From Nesterenkonia sp. E16_10 (GTDB lineage: Bacteria > Actinomycetota > Actinomycetes > Actinomycetales > Micrococcaceae): 64,000 bases of DNA. Position numbers and translations under genes: made by a program. The stretch covers positions 1 through 64,000 of the forward strand of contig NZ_JADPSA010000005.1 in NCBI RefSeq assembly GCF_017347085.1, written 5' to 3'. The notes below the pieces were generated by a model. The model was not told the origin of the DNA, made no database searches, and worked only from the letters and a program-made list of their open reading frames with translations. Shown piece after piece: positions 29,885 through 38,229 of the stretch (position 1 is the first letter of the stretch; the number at the start of each line of letters is the position of its first letter).

Positions 29885-32545
29885 ATGACCGCCCTCAGCC
29901 CGTCCAAACGGCTGCACAAGCTCGAGAGCTCCGCCGAGAATGCCGGCCCCGCCGGGCCGGAGGAGCTCTACGCCGCCTTCGAATCCTGGACCGAGACCCA
30001 GGGGATCACGCTCTATCCCGCCCAGCAGGACGCCATCCTGGAACTCGCCGACGGCCAGCACGTCATCATGGCCACCCCCACCGGGTCGGGCAAGTCCCTG
30101 GTCGCCACCGCGGCGCACTTCTTCGCGCTCTCCCGCGGCGAGCGCAGCGTCTACACCGCCCCGATCAAGGCGCTGGTCTCGGAGAAGTTCTTCTCCCTGG
30201 TGGAGATCTTCGGCGCCGAGAACGTCGGAATGGTCACCGGTGACTCCTCGGTCAACGCCGAGGCCCCGATCGTGTGCTGCACCGCGGAGATCCTCGCCAA
30301 CGAAGCGCTGCGCGACGGCCGCGACGCCAACGTCGGCCCGGTGATCATGGACGAGTTCCACTTCTACGCCGATCCGCAGCGCGGCTGGGCCTGGCAGGTC
30401 CCGCTGCTGGAGCTCACCGGCCGCGCCGAGCCCGGCACCCCGGGCCAGGGCGCCTCCGGCAGCCGGGCACAGTTCCTGCTGATGTCCGCCACCCTCGGCG
30501 ACACCTCCCGGTTCGAGGCCCGGCTCAGCGAGGGAACCGGACGCGACGTCGTCACGGTCTCCAGCGCCGAGCGTCCGGTGCCGCTGAGCTACGAGTACTC
30601 CACCACCGCGCTGCAGACCAAGCTCGAGGAGCTGGTCACCACGCACCAGGCCCCGGTCTACGTGGTGCACTTCTCCCAGCGCGAGGCGGCCGAGCGCGCC
30701 GTCGGCCTGGCCTCGCTCAACGTGGTCTCCAAGGAGGAGCGCGAGGCGATCCGGCTCAAGCTGGAGACCTTCCGCTTCGCCGCCGGCTTCGGCAAGACCC
30801 TGAACCGGCTGCTGCGCGCCGGGATCGGGGTGCACCACGCCGGAATGCTGCCCAAATACCGCCGGCTGGTGGAGCAGCTCGCCCAGCAGGGCCTGCTGAA
30901 GGTCATCTGCGGCACCGACACCCTCGGCGTCGGGATCAACGTGCCGATCCGCACGGTGCTGCTGACCGCGCTGAGCAAATACGACGGCACCCGCACCCGA
31001 CAGCTCAATGCGCGCGAGTTCCACCAGATCGCCGGCCGCGCCGGCCGGGCCGGGTTCGACACCCACGGCACCGTGGTGGTCCAGGCGCCGGAGCACGTGA
31101 TCGAGAACAACGCCGCGATCGAGAAGGCCCGCGCCAAACATGGTGATGACGAGAAGAAGGTGTCCCAGGCGATCCGCTCCGCCGGGAAGAAGAAGCCCCG
31201 CGAAGGGTTCGTCTCCTGGAGCGACAAGACCTTCGAGCGGATCATCACCGCCACCCCGGAGCCGATGGTCTCGAGGATGAAGGTCAGCTACTCGATGGTG
31301 CTGCACCTGCTGGAGCGGCCCGAGGACCCGATCCGGGCGATGCGCCGGATGATCCTCGCCGCCGATGAGACCCCGGCCCGGAAGGCCCAGCTGCAGCGCC
31401 AGGCGCTTCAGATCCTGCGCGAGCTGCTCACCGCCGGGGTGCTGGAGCGCCTGGAGCGTCCCGATGAGGACGGCCGCACCGTGGACCTCACCCTGGACCT
31501 GCAGGACAACTTCGCGCTGAACCAGCCGCTGGCGCCCTTCGCGGTGGCCGCGGTGGAGCTGCTCGACGTCGAGTCCGAGTCCTACGCCCACGATGTGATC
31601 AGCGTGATCGAGTCCATCCTGGAGACCCCGCACCAGATCACCGGCGCACAGATGAAGCAGCTGAAGGCGGAGAAGATCGGCGAGCTCAAGGCCGAGGGCG
31701 TGGACTACGTGGACCGGATGCGGATCCTCGACGAGCTCACCCACCCGCAGCCGCTGGCCGAGCTGCTGACTCAGCAGTTCGAGATCTACCGCACCGGCGC
31801 GCCCTGGGTCTCCGATCACGCGCTGCAGCCAAAGTCGGTGGTCCGGGACATGCTGGAGCGCGCCTTCGACTTCACCACGATGGTGAATCACTATCAGATC
31901 GCCCGCTCCGAGGGCGTGCTGCTGCGCTACCTCAGCGATGCCTATAAGGCGCTGCGCCAGACGGTCCCGGAGAACCGGCTGACCGAGGAGCTCGAGGACC
32001 TGCTCGCCTGGCTGGGCGAGGTGGTCCGGCAGACCGACAGCTCGCTGCTGGAGGAATGGGAGCGCCTGCAGGCCGGGGATGACCCGGAGAAGCTGGCCGA
32101 GCTCGCCGCCATGGAGGCGGACATCTCCGCGCTGGACCACCCGGACCGGGTGACCGCCAATGCGCGGGCCTTCAAGGTGATGGTGCGCAACGCGCTGTTC
32201 CTGCGCGCCGAGCTCTTCGCCGAGGAGAAGGAGGCGAAGCTCGCCGAGCTCGACTCCGAACACGGCTGGGACAAGGACCGCTGGGGTCAGGCGCTGGACG
32301 CCTACTTCGAGGTCTACGAGGAGGTCTACACCGACGCCCAGTCCCGCGGGCCCTCCCTGGTGCGGATCGAGACCTCCCCGAAGGACACTCCGGACCCGGA
32401 GCGGCGCTACTGGCGGGCCGTGCAGGTGCTAGATGACCCGGAGGGCAACCACGACTGGGGCATCCACGCCTGGATCGACCTCACCGCCTCCGATGAGACC
32501 GGGGCGCCCGTGGTGATCATGAACCGGGTGGGCGAACTCGGGTGA
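29885..32545 (+). CDS. DEAD/DEAH-box (Ski2-like) helicase
   Basis: This superfamily 2 helicase of about 886 residues has motif I ATPTGSGKS, motif II DEFH, motif III SAT, and the C-terminal RecA motifs ending HQIAGRAGRAGFDTHGT. The DEFH box and the long C-terminal region after residue 430 place it with Ski2-like actinobacterial helicases carrying a DUF3516-type domain. It may unwind RNA or DNA; I cannot tell which. ATG 29885 has GGTGAG just upstream; GTG 29876, overlapping the MBL stop, is an alternative. Its stop overlaps the GTG of the next gene, so MBL, helicase and aminopeptidase form one transcript. Confidence 0.9.
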   Translation: MTALSPSKRLHKLESSAENAGPAGPEELYAAFESWTETQGITLYPAQQDAILELADGQHVIMATPTGSGKSLVATAAHFFALSRGERSVYTAPIKALVSEKFFSLVEIFGAENVGMVTGDSSVNAEAPIVCCTAEILANEALRDGRDANVGPVIMDEFHFYADPQRGWAWQVPLLELTGRAEPGTPGQGASGSRAQFLLMSATLGDTSRFEARLSEGTGRDVVTVSSAERPVPLSYEYSTTALQTKLEELVTTHQAPVYVVHFSQREAAERAVGLASLNVVSKEEREAIRLKLETFRFAAGFGKTLNRLLRAGIGVHHAGMLPKYRRLVEQLAQQGLLKVICGTDTLGVGINVPIRTVLLTALSKYDGTRTRQLNAREFHQIAGRAGRAGFDTHGTVVVQAPEHVIENNAAIEKARAKHGDDEKKVSQAIRSAGKKKPREGFVSWSDKTFERIITATPEPMVSRMKVSYSMVLHLLERPEDPIRAMRRMILAADETPARKAQLQRQALQILRELLTAGVLERLERPDEDGRTVDLTLDLQDNFALNQPLAPFAVAAVELLDVESESYAHDVISVIESILETPHQITGAQMKQLKAEKIGELKAEGVDYVDRMRILDELTHPQPLAELLTQQFEIYRTGAPWVSDHALQPKSVVRDMLERAFDFTTMVNHYQIARSEGVLLRYLSDAYKALRQTVPENRLTEELEDLLAWLGEVVRQTDSSLLEEWERLQAGDDPEKLAELAAMEADISALDHPDRVTANARAFKVMVRNALFLRAELFAEEKEAKLAELDSEHGWDKDRWGQALDAYFEVYEEVYTDAQSRGPSLVRIETSPKDTPDPERRYWRAVQVLDDPEGNHDWGIHAWIDLTASDETGAPVVIMNRVGELG

Positions 32546-33873
32546 GCACGGCAGCACCGCACACGGCAGGCGCCACCGCCACGCTGATCGACGGCACCCA
32601 GATCACCGACCACTGGCTTCAGGTTCCGCTCGACCACCGAGCTCCCGAGGGTGAGCAGATCCGGATCTACGCCCGGGAGTTCATCGCCGCCGAGGCGGTC
32701 AGGCAGGGCGCCGAGCATGTGGAGTCCCTCCCCTGGCTGCTGTTCCTGCAGGGCGGGCCCGGTGGGAAGGGCAGCCGCCCGGCGAAGCTCGGCGGCTGGA
32801 TGAGTGAGGCCGGGGCAAAGTTCCGGATCCTGATGCTGGACCAGCGCGGCACCGGTCTCTCCACCCCGCTCACCCGGCACTCGCTCAGCCTCCGGGGCGA
32901 CGCCGCCGCCCAGGCCGCTCATATGCGGCACTTCCGCGCCGATTCGATCGTGGCCGACGCCGAGGCGTTCCGGCGCACACTGGGACTGGACTCCTGGAGC
33001 GTGCTGGGGCAGAGCTTCGGCGGATTCACCACGCTGAGCTATCTCTCCTTCGCTCCCGATTCCCTGGACCGGGCGCTGATCACCGGCGGCCTGGCCCCGC
33101 TGACCGGCCACGCGGACCGGGTCTACCGGGCCACCTACGCCAAGATGCGGTCCCGGAACGCCGAGCACTTCGCCCGGTTCCCGCAGGACCGGGCGATCCT
33201 GGACGCGGTCTTCGCGCATCTGCGTGAGCACCAGGTGCGGCTGCTGGATGGCTCCACACTGACCCCTGCCCGGCTGCAGCTGATCGGGATGCTGCTGGGC
33301 GGCAACACCCGGGCCGATGCGCTGCACTACCTGCTCGAAGAGGCGTTCACCGGGCCGGATCAGACCCAGCTGACTGACACCTTCCTGGCCGCGGTGGGCC
33401 AGCAGCTCTCCTTCGCGGGGAACCCGATGTACGCGGTGATGCATGAGTCCATCTACGGCCAGCCCGCGGAGCTGACCGACGGACTCGCCGCCACCGGCTG
33501 GGCCGCCCAGCGGGTGGGCGCCGAGTTCCCGGAGTTCGACGCCGAAAGCGCCTCTCCCCTGCTGCTGGGTGAGATGATCCTGCGCGAGCATCTGCTCCTG
33601 GACCCGACGCTGCAGGACCTCCTCGAGGCCGCGGACCTGTTGGCCGCCGTGGAGGACTGGTCACCGCTCTATGACCTCGCCCAGCTGCGCTGGAACCGGG
33701 TGCCCACCGCCGCGGCGCTCTACACCGATGACGTCTACGTCGCGCGAGAGCTCTCCTGGGAGACCGCAGACATCATCGGCGGGATCAGCGTCTGGGAGAC
33801 GAACGAGTTCCACCACGACGGCCTGGGCGACGACGGCGCCCGGGTCTTCGCGGAGCTGCTCAAGCGCACCTGA
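32542..33873 (+). CDS. Alpha/beta hydrolase, prolyl aminopeptidase (S33) family
   Basis: This 443-residue serine hydrolase has the S33 family signature: oxyanion-hole segment LQGGPGG (near 71), DQRGTG (near 100) and the nucleophile elbow GQSFGG (near 156), followed by a large cap domain and a C-terminal histidine (EFHHDG). It probably removes N-terminal proline from peptides in the cytoplasm, since no signal peptide is present. The GTG start overlaps the helicase stop by four bases. It is convergent with terC, with only three bases between the stop codons and no visible terminator. Confidence 0.9.
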   Translation: MSTAAPHTAGATATLIDGTQITDHWLQVPLDHRAPEGEQIRIYAREFIAAEAVRQGAEHVESLPWLLFLQGGPGGKGSRPAKLGGWMSEAGAKFRILMLDQRGTGLSTPLTRHSLSLRGDAAAQAAHMRHFRADSIVADAEAFRRTLGLDSWSVLGQSFGGFTTLSYLSFAPDSLDRALITGGLAPLTGHADRVYRATYAKMRSRNAEHFARFPQDRAILDAVFAHLREHQVRLLDGSTLTPARLQLIGMLLGGNTRADALHYLLEEAFTGPDQTQLTDTFLAAVGQQLSFAGNPMYAVMHESIYGQPAELTDGLAATGWAAQRVGAEFPEFDAESASPLLLGEMILREHLLLDPTLQDLLEAADLLAAVEDWSPLYDLAQLRWNRVPTAAALYTDDVYVARELSWETADIIGGISVWETNEFHHDGLGDDGARVFAELLKRT

Positions 33874-33876
33874 GGG

Positions 33877-35079
33877 TTATTTCACCCCGGTGCGCAGCCC
33901 GCGGGCCTTCTCCAGCAGCGCCACGTAGTTGCCGCGATGTTCGATCAAGTCAGCCTGGTACTTCTCCGGCACCTGGGCCACCTTCGCGGACCAGTAGTCC
34001 GACTTCTCGGCGGTCTTGATCAGGCTGAACTCGCGGTCCTCGGGCGCCTTCTCGGAAAGGTCCACGTAGCGCTGGTTGTACTTCTCGGCATTCTGGATGG
34101 CGCGCAGCGCGCGGCCCTTCGGTGCCATCAGCGAGGCAACCACCGTGATGATCAGCACCCCGACGATGACCATCAGCGACAGTCCGGTCTCGATCTCCAC
34201 CACGGAAACGTCTTCGCCGCTGTTGATGAAGGGCAGGTTGTTCTCATGCAGGGCGTGGATCATCAGCTTCACACCGATGAACCCGAGGATGAGCGCCAGG
34301 CCGTAGGAGAGGTAGATGAGCCGGTCCAGCAGGCCGTCGATCAGGAAGTAGAGCTGGCGCAGACCCATCAGGGAGAACGCGGTGGCAGCGAAGACGATGA
34401 AGGGCTCCTGGGTGAGCCCGTAGATGGCTGGGATCGAGTCCACGGCAAAGAGCAGGTCGGTGCCGCCGATGGCGAGCATGACCAGCAGCATCGGGGTGAA
34501 CATGCGCTTGCCGTCGATGCGGGTGGTCAGCTTGTCGCCGTGGAAGTCCTCGGTGGTGTTCAGGTGCTTGCGGGCGAAGCGGATGATGAAGTTGTCCGCC
34601 TCGTCTCCCCCGGAGTCCCCGGCGAGCTCCTTCTTCAGCAGCTGCCCGGCGGTCATCAGCAGGATGATGCCGAAGATATAGAAGACATCGCTCCAGAGGC
34701 TGATCAACCCCGCGCCGATGAAGATGAACCCGCTGCGCGCGATCAGCGCGAAAACGATGCCGAAGAGCAGCACCTTCTGCTGATACTCGCGGGGAACGTT
34801 GAAGCTGCCCATGATGACCAGGAACACGAAGAGGTTGTCCACCGAAAGCGCCTTCTCGGTGACATAGCCGGCGTAGTACTCGGTCGCCATCTCCGGGTGG
34901 CCCAGGGCGAAGAATCCCAGACCGAAGAGCAGGGCAACTCCCACGTAGAAGGCAGACCAGAGGGCGGCCTCTTTGATGGTCGGGGTGTGCGCCTTACGGA
35001 CGTGAAAGACGAAGTCGAAGAGCAGCAGGCCGATGATCAGCGCAAGCGTGACGGTCCAGACCAGTGGGGAGATCTCCAT
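33877..35079 (-). CDS. TerC family membrane protein
   Basis: This 400-residue integral membrane protein of the TerC/Alx/YkoY family is now linked to manganese export and metal loading of secreted proteins. About nine transmembrane helices are visible, with the conserved acidic helices EKALSVDNLFVFLVIMG and GGTDLLFAVDSIPAIYGLT that are thought to bind the metal. The hydrophilic C-terminus (about 340-400) is charged. I chose ATG 35079 with AAAGG upstream; the family begins here. A probable yybP-ykoY riboswitch precedes it, which supports a manganese role. Confidence 0.92.
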   Translation of the reverse strand: MEISPLVWTVTLALIIGLLLFDFVFHVRKAHTPTIKEAALWSAFYVGVALLFGLGFFALGHPEMATEYYAGYVTEKALSVDNLFVFLVIMGSFNVPREYQQKVLLFGIVFALIARSGFIFIGAGLISLWSDVFYIFGIILLMTAGQLLKKELAGDSGGDEADNFIIRFARKHLNTTEDFHGDKLTTRIDGKRMFTPMLLVMLAIGGTDLLFAVDSIPAIYGLTQEPFIVFAATAFSLMGLRQLYFLIDGLLDRLIYLSYGLALILGFIGVKLMIHALHENNLPFINSGEDVSVVEIETGLSLMVIVGVLIITVVASLMAPKGRALRAIQNAEKYNQRYVDLSEKAPEDREFSLIKTAEKSDYWSAKVAQVPEKYQADLIEHRGNYVALLEKARGLRTGVK

Positions 35080-35111
35080 GAAGGAGCCTTTCGCGAAGGA
35101 GGGTACAGCGA

Positions 35112-35226
35112 TGTCATCGCGAGTCTCTCCGCCTGAGTCCAGGCCTCTGTGTCCGGCGAGGCAACACTGCCCCACGTGCTGACGACCACAGTGTTAGGGA
35201 TACTCCCCCACGCTTGGATGATGTTA
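35112..35226 (-). promoter_or_regulatory. Probable yybP-ykoY manganese riboswitch with -10 box
   Basis: In minus-strand sense the terC leader contains GTGGGGGAGTATC, then AACACTG paired with CAGTGTT around GGTCGTCAGCACGTGG, then a GCCTG/CAGGC hairpin and finally GCGGAGAGAC. The order and wording match the conserved parts of the yybP-ykoY element as I remember them (GGGGAGUA, GUCGUCA inside a helix, a third arm, then GAGACC-like). TAACAT at 35221-35226 is a suitable -10 box starting the RNA right at the element. The family senses Mn2+ and switches on exporters such as TerC or MntP. Confidence 0.75.
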
Positions 35227-35612
35227 CACCGCCTTCGTTGAGTCTCGAGGGGCCTGCCTGCTCGAGGTTGTTGAACTCCCGATCTCACAGAGGTAACTGA
35301 CGCGTCACACTGTTGACGTGCGCTCTCCGCCCGTACCGTTCGACTGTGCCGACGGTTTCTGAGACTAGGGCGGCAGATGAGACCCGATATGAGTCACTAG
35401 CCTAGAGCTGACCCAGCACCCCCGTAAGACGCCGAGAAATCCTAAACAGGCAAAGCGGTTCTGACTCAGCCCGGCTGGTTCCGCAACATGAATCCAGGAC
35501 CGAGGAAACTGCTCGCTATCACGTGGTGCCGAGCACTGTGCCCAATCGAGTTCGCTGATACCATCCAATGGTCCCGCGGCCCCGCAGGTCAGACCCGACG
35601 ATAAGGACACAT
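35227..35612. other. Intergenic boundary of the exopolysaccharide island
   Basis: No gene is visible. Base composition drops towards the right. TTGACG at 35313-35318 resembles a -35 box, but the nearest -10 (TACCGT) is only 15 bases away. A ribosome binding site AAGGAC (35604-35609) belongs to the MenD-like gene. The region probably holds the + arm promoter. Confidence 0.4.
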
Positions 35613-37349
35613 GTGTACGTCGATAGCCCGATAGTCCTCGAGCTTGTCGCTCTTCTCAAAGCTCACGGTGTGCGACACGTTGTCATATCCCCTGGATCCC
35701 GCCACTACCCGATCATGCGCTCGCTCGAGCACGATCCAGACTTCCACCTGTATTCAGTAGTAGACGAGCGGAGCGCGGGGTTCTTCGCTATTGGTGTCAT
35801 TAGGGCAACTAACTCACCTGTCGCTGTTCTGACAACGTCTGGAACGGCAGCAGTCAACCTTTCGTCCCCCATCGCGGACGCCTACTACCAACGTCTCCCA
35901 CTTGTGGCTATCACCGCCGACAGGTTCCCTCAGCTCCTTGATCAAATGGAAGACCAGATGGTCGACCAGTCAAATCTGTTCGCGGGAACCCTCCGCTCAC
36001 GTGCGTTGCTACGACCCATCAATACGGATACCGACCACTGGTATAACAACCGCGTCATCAATGAGGCACTTCTAGCTCTGCGCATTAACGGGGTCGGGCC
36101 CGTGCACGTCAACGTTCCAATCGACAATCACACTGGTCTGGCCTACAGCACGAAAACTCTTCCCTCAGCGCGCGTCGTGAGCCACCACACTCCGACGTCC
36201 TGGGGCACCGATTGGTCTGACGTCGAAGCTCGGCTTCGGGGAAAGCGAGTAATGATCCTGTGGGGACAGAGCGGGCCGGTCGACAGCGAGACACTCACGG
36301 CGCTGAGCGACTTCACCTCGCGCACGGATTCTCTCGTCATCTCTGACCACCTAGGCAATCTTGATCACTCAGCCGTACTGGAAAAAGCGTTCGCGTCTCT
36401 TCGCTCCGGTAGGGCACGCGCTGGAGCTATCACCCCTGACGTACTTATAACAATGGGCGGCACCCTATTCCTTATCGAGGAAGTCAAAGCGTTGCTCAGG
36501 GAACACGAGGTAGAGCACTGGCGGATCGACCCAGACGGGCGAATAGTTGACCCATTCTGGCAGCTTACCGATGTTTTTCAGGTCAGCTCGCTCGATTTTC
36601 TGAGCAAAGCCGTGAGCGTCTCGAGTCCCCAAGTCCAGTCCAAGTACCGCGAGGTCGCATCTGGCATCGTGAATCACGTACCGAAAATCCCAGACACTTA
36701 CGGCGAACTTGGCACGATAGGCCGATTCCTGGAACGTCTCCCCCAAGACGCCGCACTCCATATCGGCAACAGTGCCCCAATGCGCATGGCTCATCTGTAC
36801 GAAATCGACCCAAAAATAAACATCCTTGGCAATAGAGGAGTAAACGGTATCGATGGGTCGATGTCCGCCACCATCGGCTACGCTGCGGCGTCGGGGCAAC
36901 TGACATTCCTGATCATAGGGGACCTGTCGTTCTTCTATGACATGAATTCCTTGTGGATCCGCCATCGCCCCGCGAATCTGCGTATCTTGGTGGTTAACAA
37001 CGGGGGCGGCGCGCTAATGCACTCATCACCAGTGCCATCGAACCGAGCCCAGCAGGCAGCGCTCCACACTTCCGCAGGCCACAGCGATTCGGTTCAGGGC
37101 TGGGTAGAATCGATGGGCATCAAGTATCTACAAGCACACGACGGGTCAAGTCTCGAAGCATCACTCGAGATCTTTATGGACCCTCAGAGTGACAGCGCAA
37201 TTGTACTGGAGGCGTTCTCCGACAAGGTCGCAGATATCGGTCAGCTCAAGGATTACCACTCGTCAAATGGTGCAGTCGGCTCATCCACATATAGGAAAGT
37301 AAGAAGCTTCACAGGCCGTACTCTGCGAAAGCTGGGAATGCGTGGTTAA
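35613..37349 (+). CDS. MenD-like thiamine-diphosphate enzyme in a glycan locus
   Basis: This 578-residue TPP enzyme is clearly related to MenD (SEPHCHC synthase, which adds a 2-oxoglutarate-derived succinyl carbanion to isochorismate). It has SPGSR at 26-30, the TPP-activating glutamate in VVDERSAGFFAIG (E52), TTSGTAAVN, GNSAPMR, NRGVNGIDG, the metal motif GDLSFFYDMNSLW and VVNNGGGAL. The arginines that bind the substrate carboxylate in MenD (PGSR, GNS-x3-R and NRG) appear kept. No other menaquinone gene is near; the next genes are an SDR and a flippase. It therefore probably builds a precursor for the polymer from another acceptor. GTG 35613 has AAGGAC upstream. The G+C content is lower than in flanking genes. 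Confidence 0.85.
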   Translation: MYVDSPIVLELVALLKAHGVRHVVISPGSRHYPIMRSLEHDPDFHLYSVVDERSAGFFAIGVIRATNSPVAVLTTSGTAAVNLSSPIADAYYQRLPLVAITADRFPQLLDQMEDQMVDQSNLFAGTLRSRALLRPINTDTDHWYNNRVINEALLALRINGVGPVHVNVPIDNHTGLAYSTKTLPSARVVSHHTPTSWGTDWSDVEARLRGKRVMILWGQSGPVDSETLTALSDFTSRTDSLVISDHLGNLDHSAVLEKAFASLRSGRARAGAITPDVLITMGGTLFLIEEVKALLREHEVEHWRIDPDGRIVDPFWQLTDVFQVSSLDFLSKAVSVSSPQVQSKYREVASGIVNHVPKIPDTYGELGTIGRFLERLPQDAALHIGNSAPMRMAHLYEIDPKINILGNRGVNGIDGSMSATIGYAAASGQLTFLIIGDLSFFYDMNSLWIRHRPANLRILVVNNGGGALMHSSPVPSNRAQQAALHTSAGHSDSVQGWVESMGIKYLQAHDGSSLEASLEIFMDPQSDSAIVLEAFSDKVADIGQLKDYHSSNGAVGSSTYRKVRSFTGRTLRKLGMRG

Positions 37350-38214
37350 TTACTCTCGCTACCTACCTGCAACTATGAAGCGAGTCCTTAAGCGTCCGCT
37401 CGAGAAGCGTTTCAGCAAAATTGAGATGTCACGCCCCTACCAAATCGTAGCCGACCCCAATTGGCGCCCACTCGCCGGAAAGGTAGCGGTCGTCACCGGA
37501 GCAAGCGGGGCAATCGGACGTGCAATCACCATCCGGCTCGCCGTCGACGGCGCGAAGGTTATTGCCCTTGCGCGAGACAGCGAGAAACTGAGAACGCTCG
37601 TTGCCGAGGTTGATGCCTTGGGCGGGACCGCGGAATGGGAATCCGTCGACCTTCGCGACAGTCGGGCCATCCGAGAGATCGCAGAACGGCTTGGGTCGAT
37701 CGACATTCTTATTAACAACGCCGGCGGTTCTTCTCGTTCAAGAAATGCGAATATCTGGGATCAGTCGACCGAAACCATAGACGACGTTTTGACGGTAAAT
37801 CTTCGAGCGCCAATGCTCACAGTCGCAGCTTTCGGCAGGGGCCTTCTAGATAGTGGACCAGGGGGTCGGATAATCAACCTCGGTTCTACCGTCGGCGTAG
37901 GTGGTCTACCCAAATTCTCCGACTACGCCGCCGCGAAGGCCGGCGTCGCGGGGTACACCCGCTCCGCCGCGCTTGAATTCGGTCCGCACGGGGTTACAGT
38001 GAACTGCGTAACTCCGGGCATCATCCAGAGAGGCCAAATTGGACCCAGCAAGGTGGAAAAGACTCTGAAGAAGGGAGTTCTACCCCGCCTGGGCCGTGCG
38101 GAAGATGTTGCCGAAATGGTCGCCTTCATCGCGGGACCTCATGCTGCGTGGATCACAGGTCAAGAGATCGTCGTCGATGGAGGGCGGTCCATTGGGCTGC
38201 ACGGTGAACCGTGA
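37342..38214 (+). CDS. SDR-family oxidoreductase
   Basis: This 290-residue short-chain dehydrogenase has the NAD(P)-binding TGASGAIG (52-59), the structural NNAGG and the catalytic Ser plus YxxxK in the segment starting LGSTVGVGG and continuing SDYAAAKAG. The C-terminal TGQEIVVDGG is of the FabG type. A 40-residue basic N-terminal extension is unusual. The GTG start lies within the last codons of the MenD-like gene (overlap of eight bases), so the two enzymes are translationally coupled and likely act in sequence. The substrate is unknown. Confidence 0.88.
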   Translation: MVNYSRYLPATMKRVLKRPLEKRFSKIEMSRPYQIVADPNWRPLAGKVAVVTGASGAIGRAITIRLAVDGAKVIALARDSEKLRTLVAEVDALGGTAEWESVDLRDSRAIREIAERLGSIDILINNAGGSSRSRNANIWDQSTETIDDVLTVNLRAPMLTVAAFGRGLLDSGPGGRIINLGSTVGVGGLPKFSDYAAAKAGVAGYTRSAALEFGPHGVTVNCVTPGIIQRGQIGPSKVEKTLKKGVLPRLGRAEDVAEMVAFIAGPHAAWITGQEIVVDGGRSIGLHGEP

Positions 38215-38229
38215 GCAGGGAAACCGTCG

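Noticed and set aside
29648-32263. Long open frame antisense to the helicase gene
   Set aside because: It has no recognisable domain, and the opposite strand has a complete set of helicase motifs.
35313-35339. TTGACG..TACCGT as the promoter of the MenD-like gene
   Set aside because: The spacing of 15 bases is short and the box lies about 270 bases before the gene, so it is too weak to call.
35613-37349. Calling the MenD-like gene a true menaquinone gene menD
   Set aside because: No other menaquinone gene is near, it is coupled to an SDR and a flippase, and its base composition matches the glycan island.
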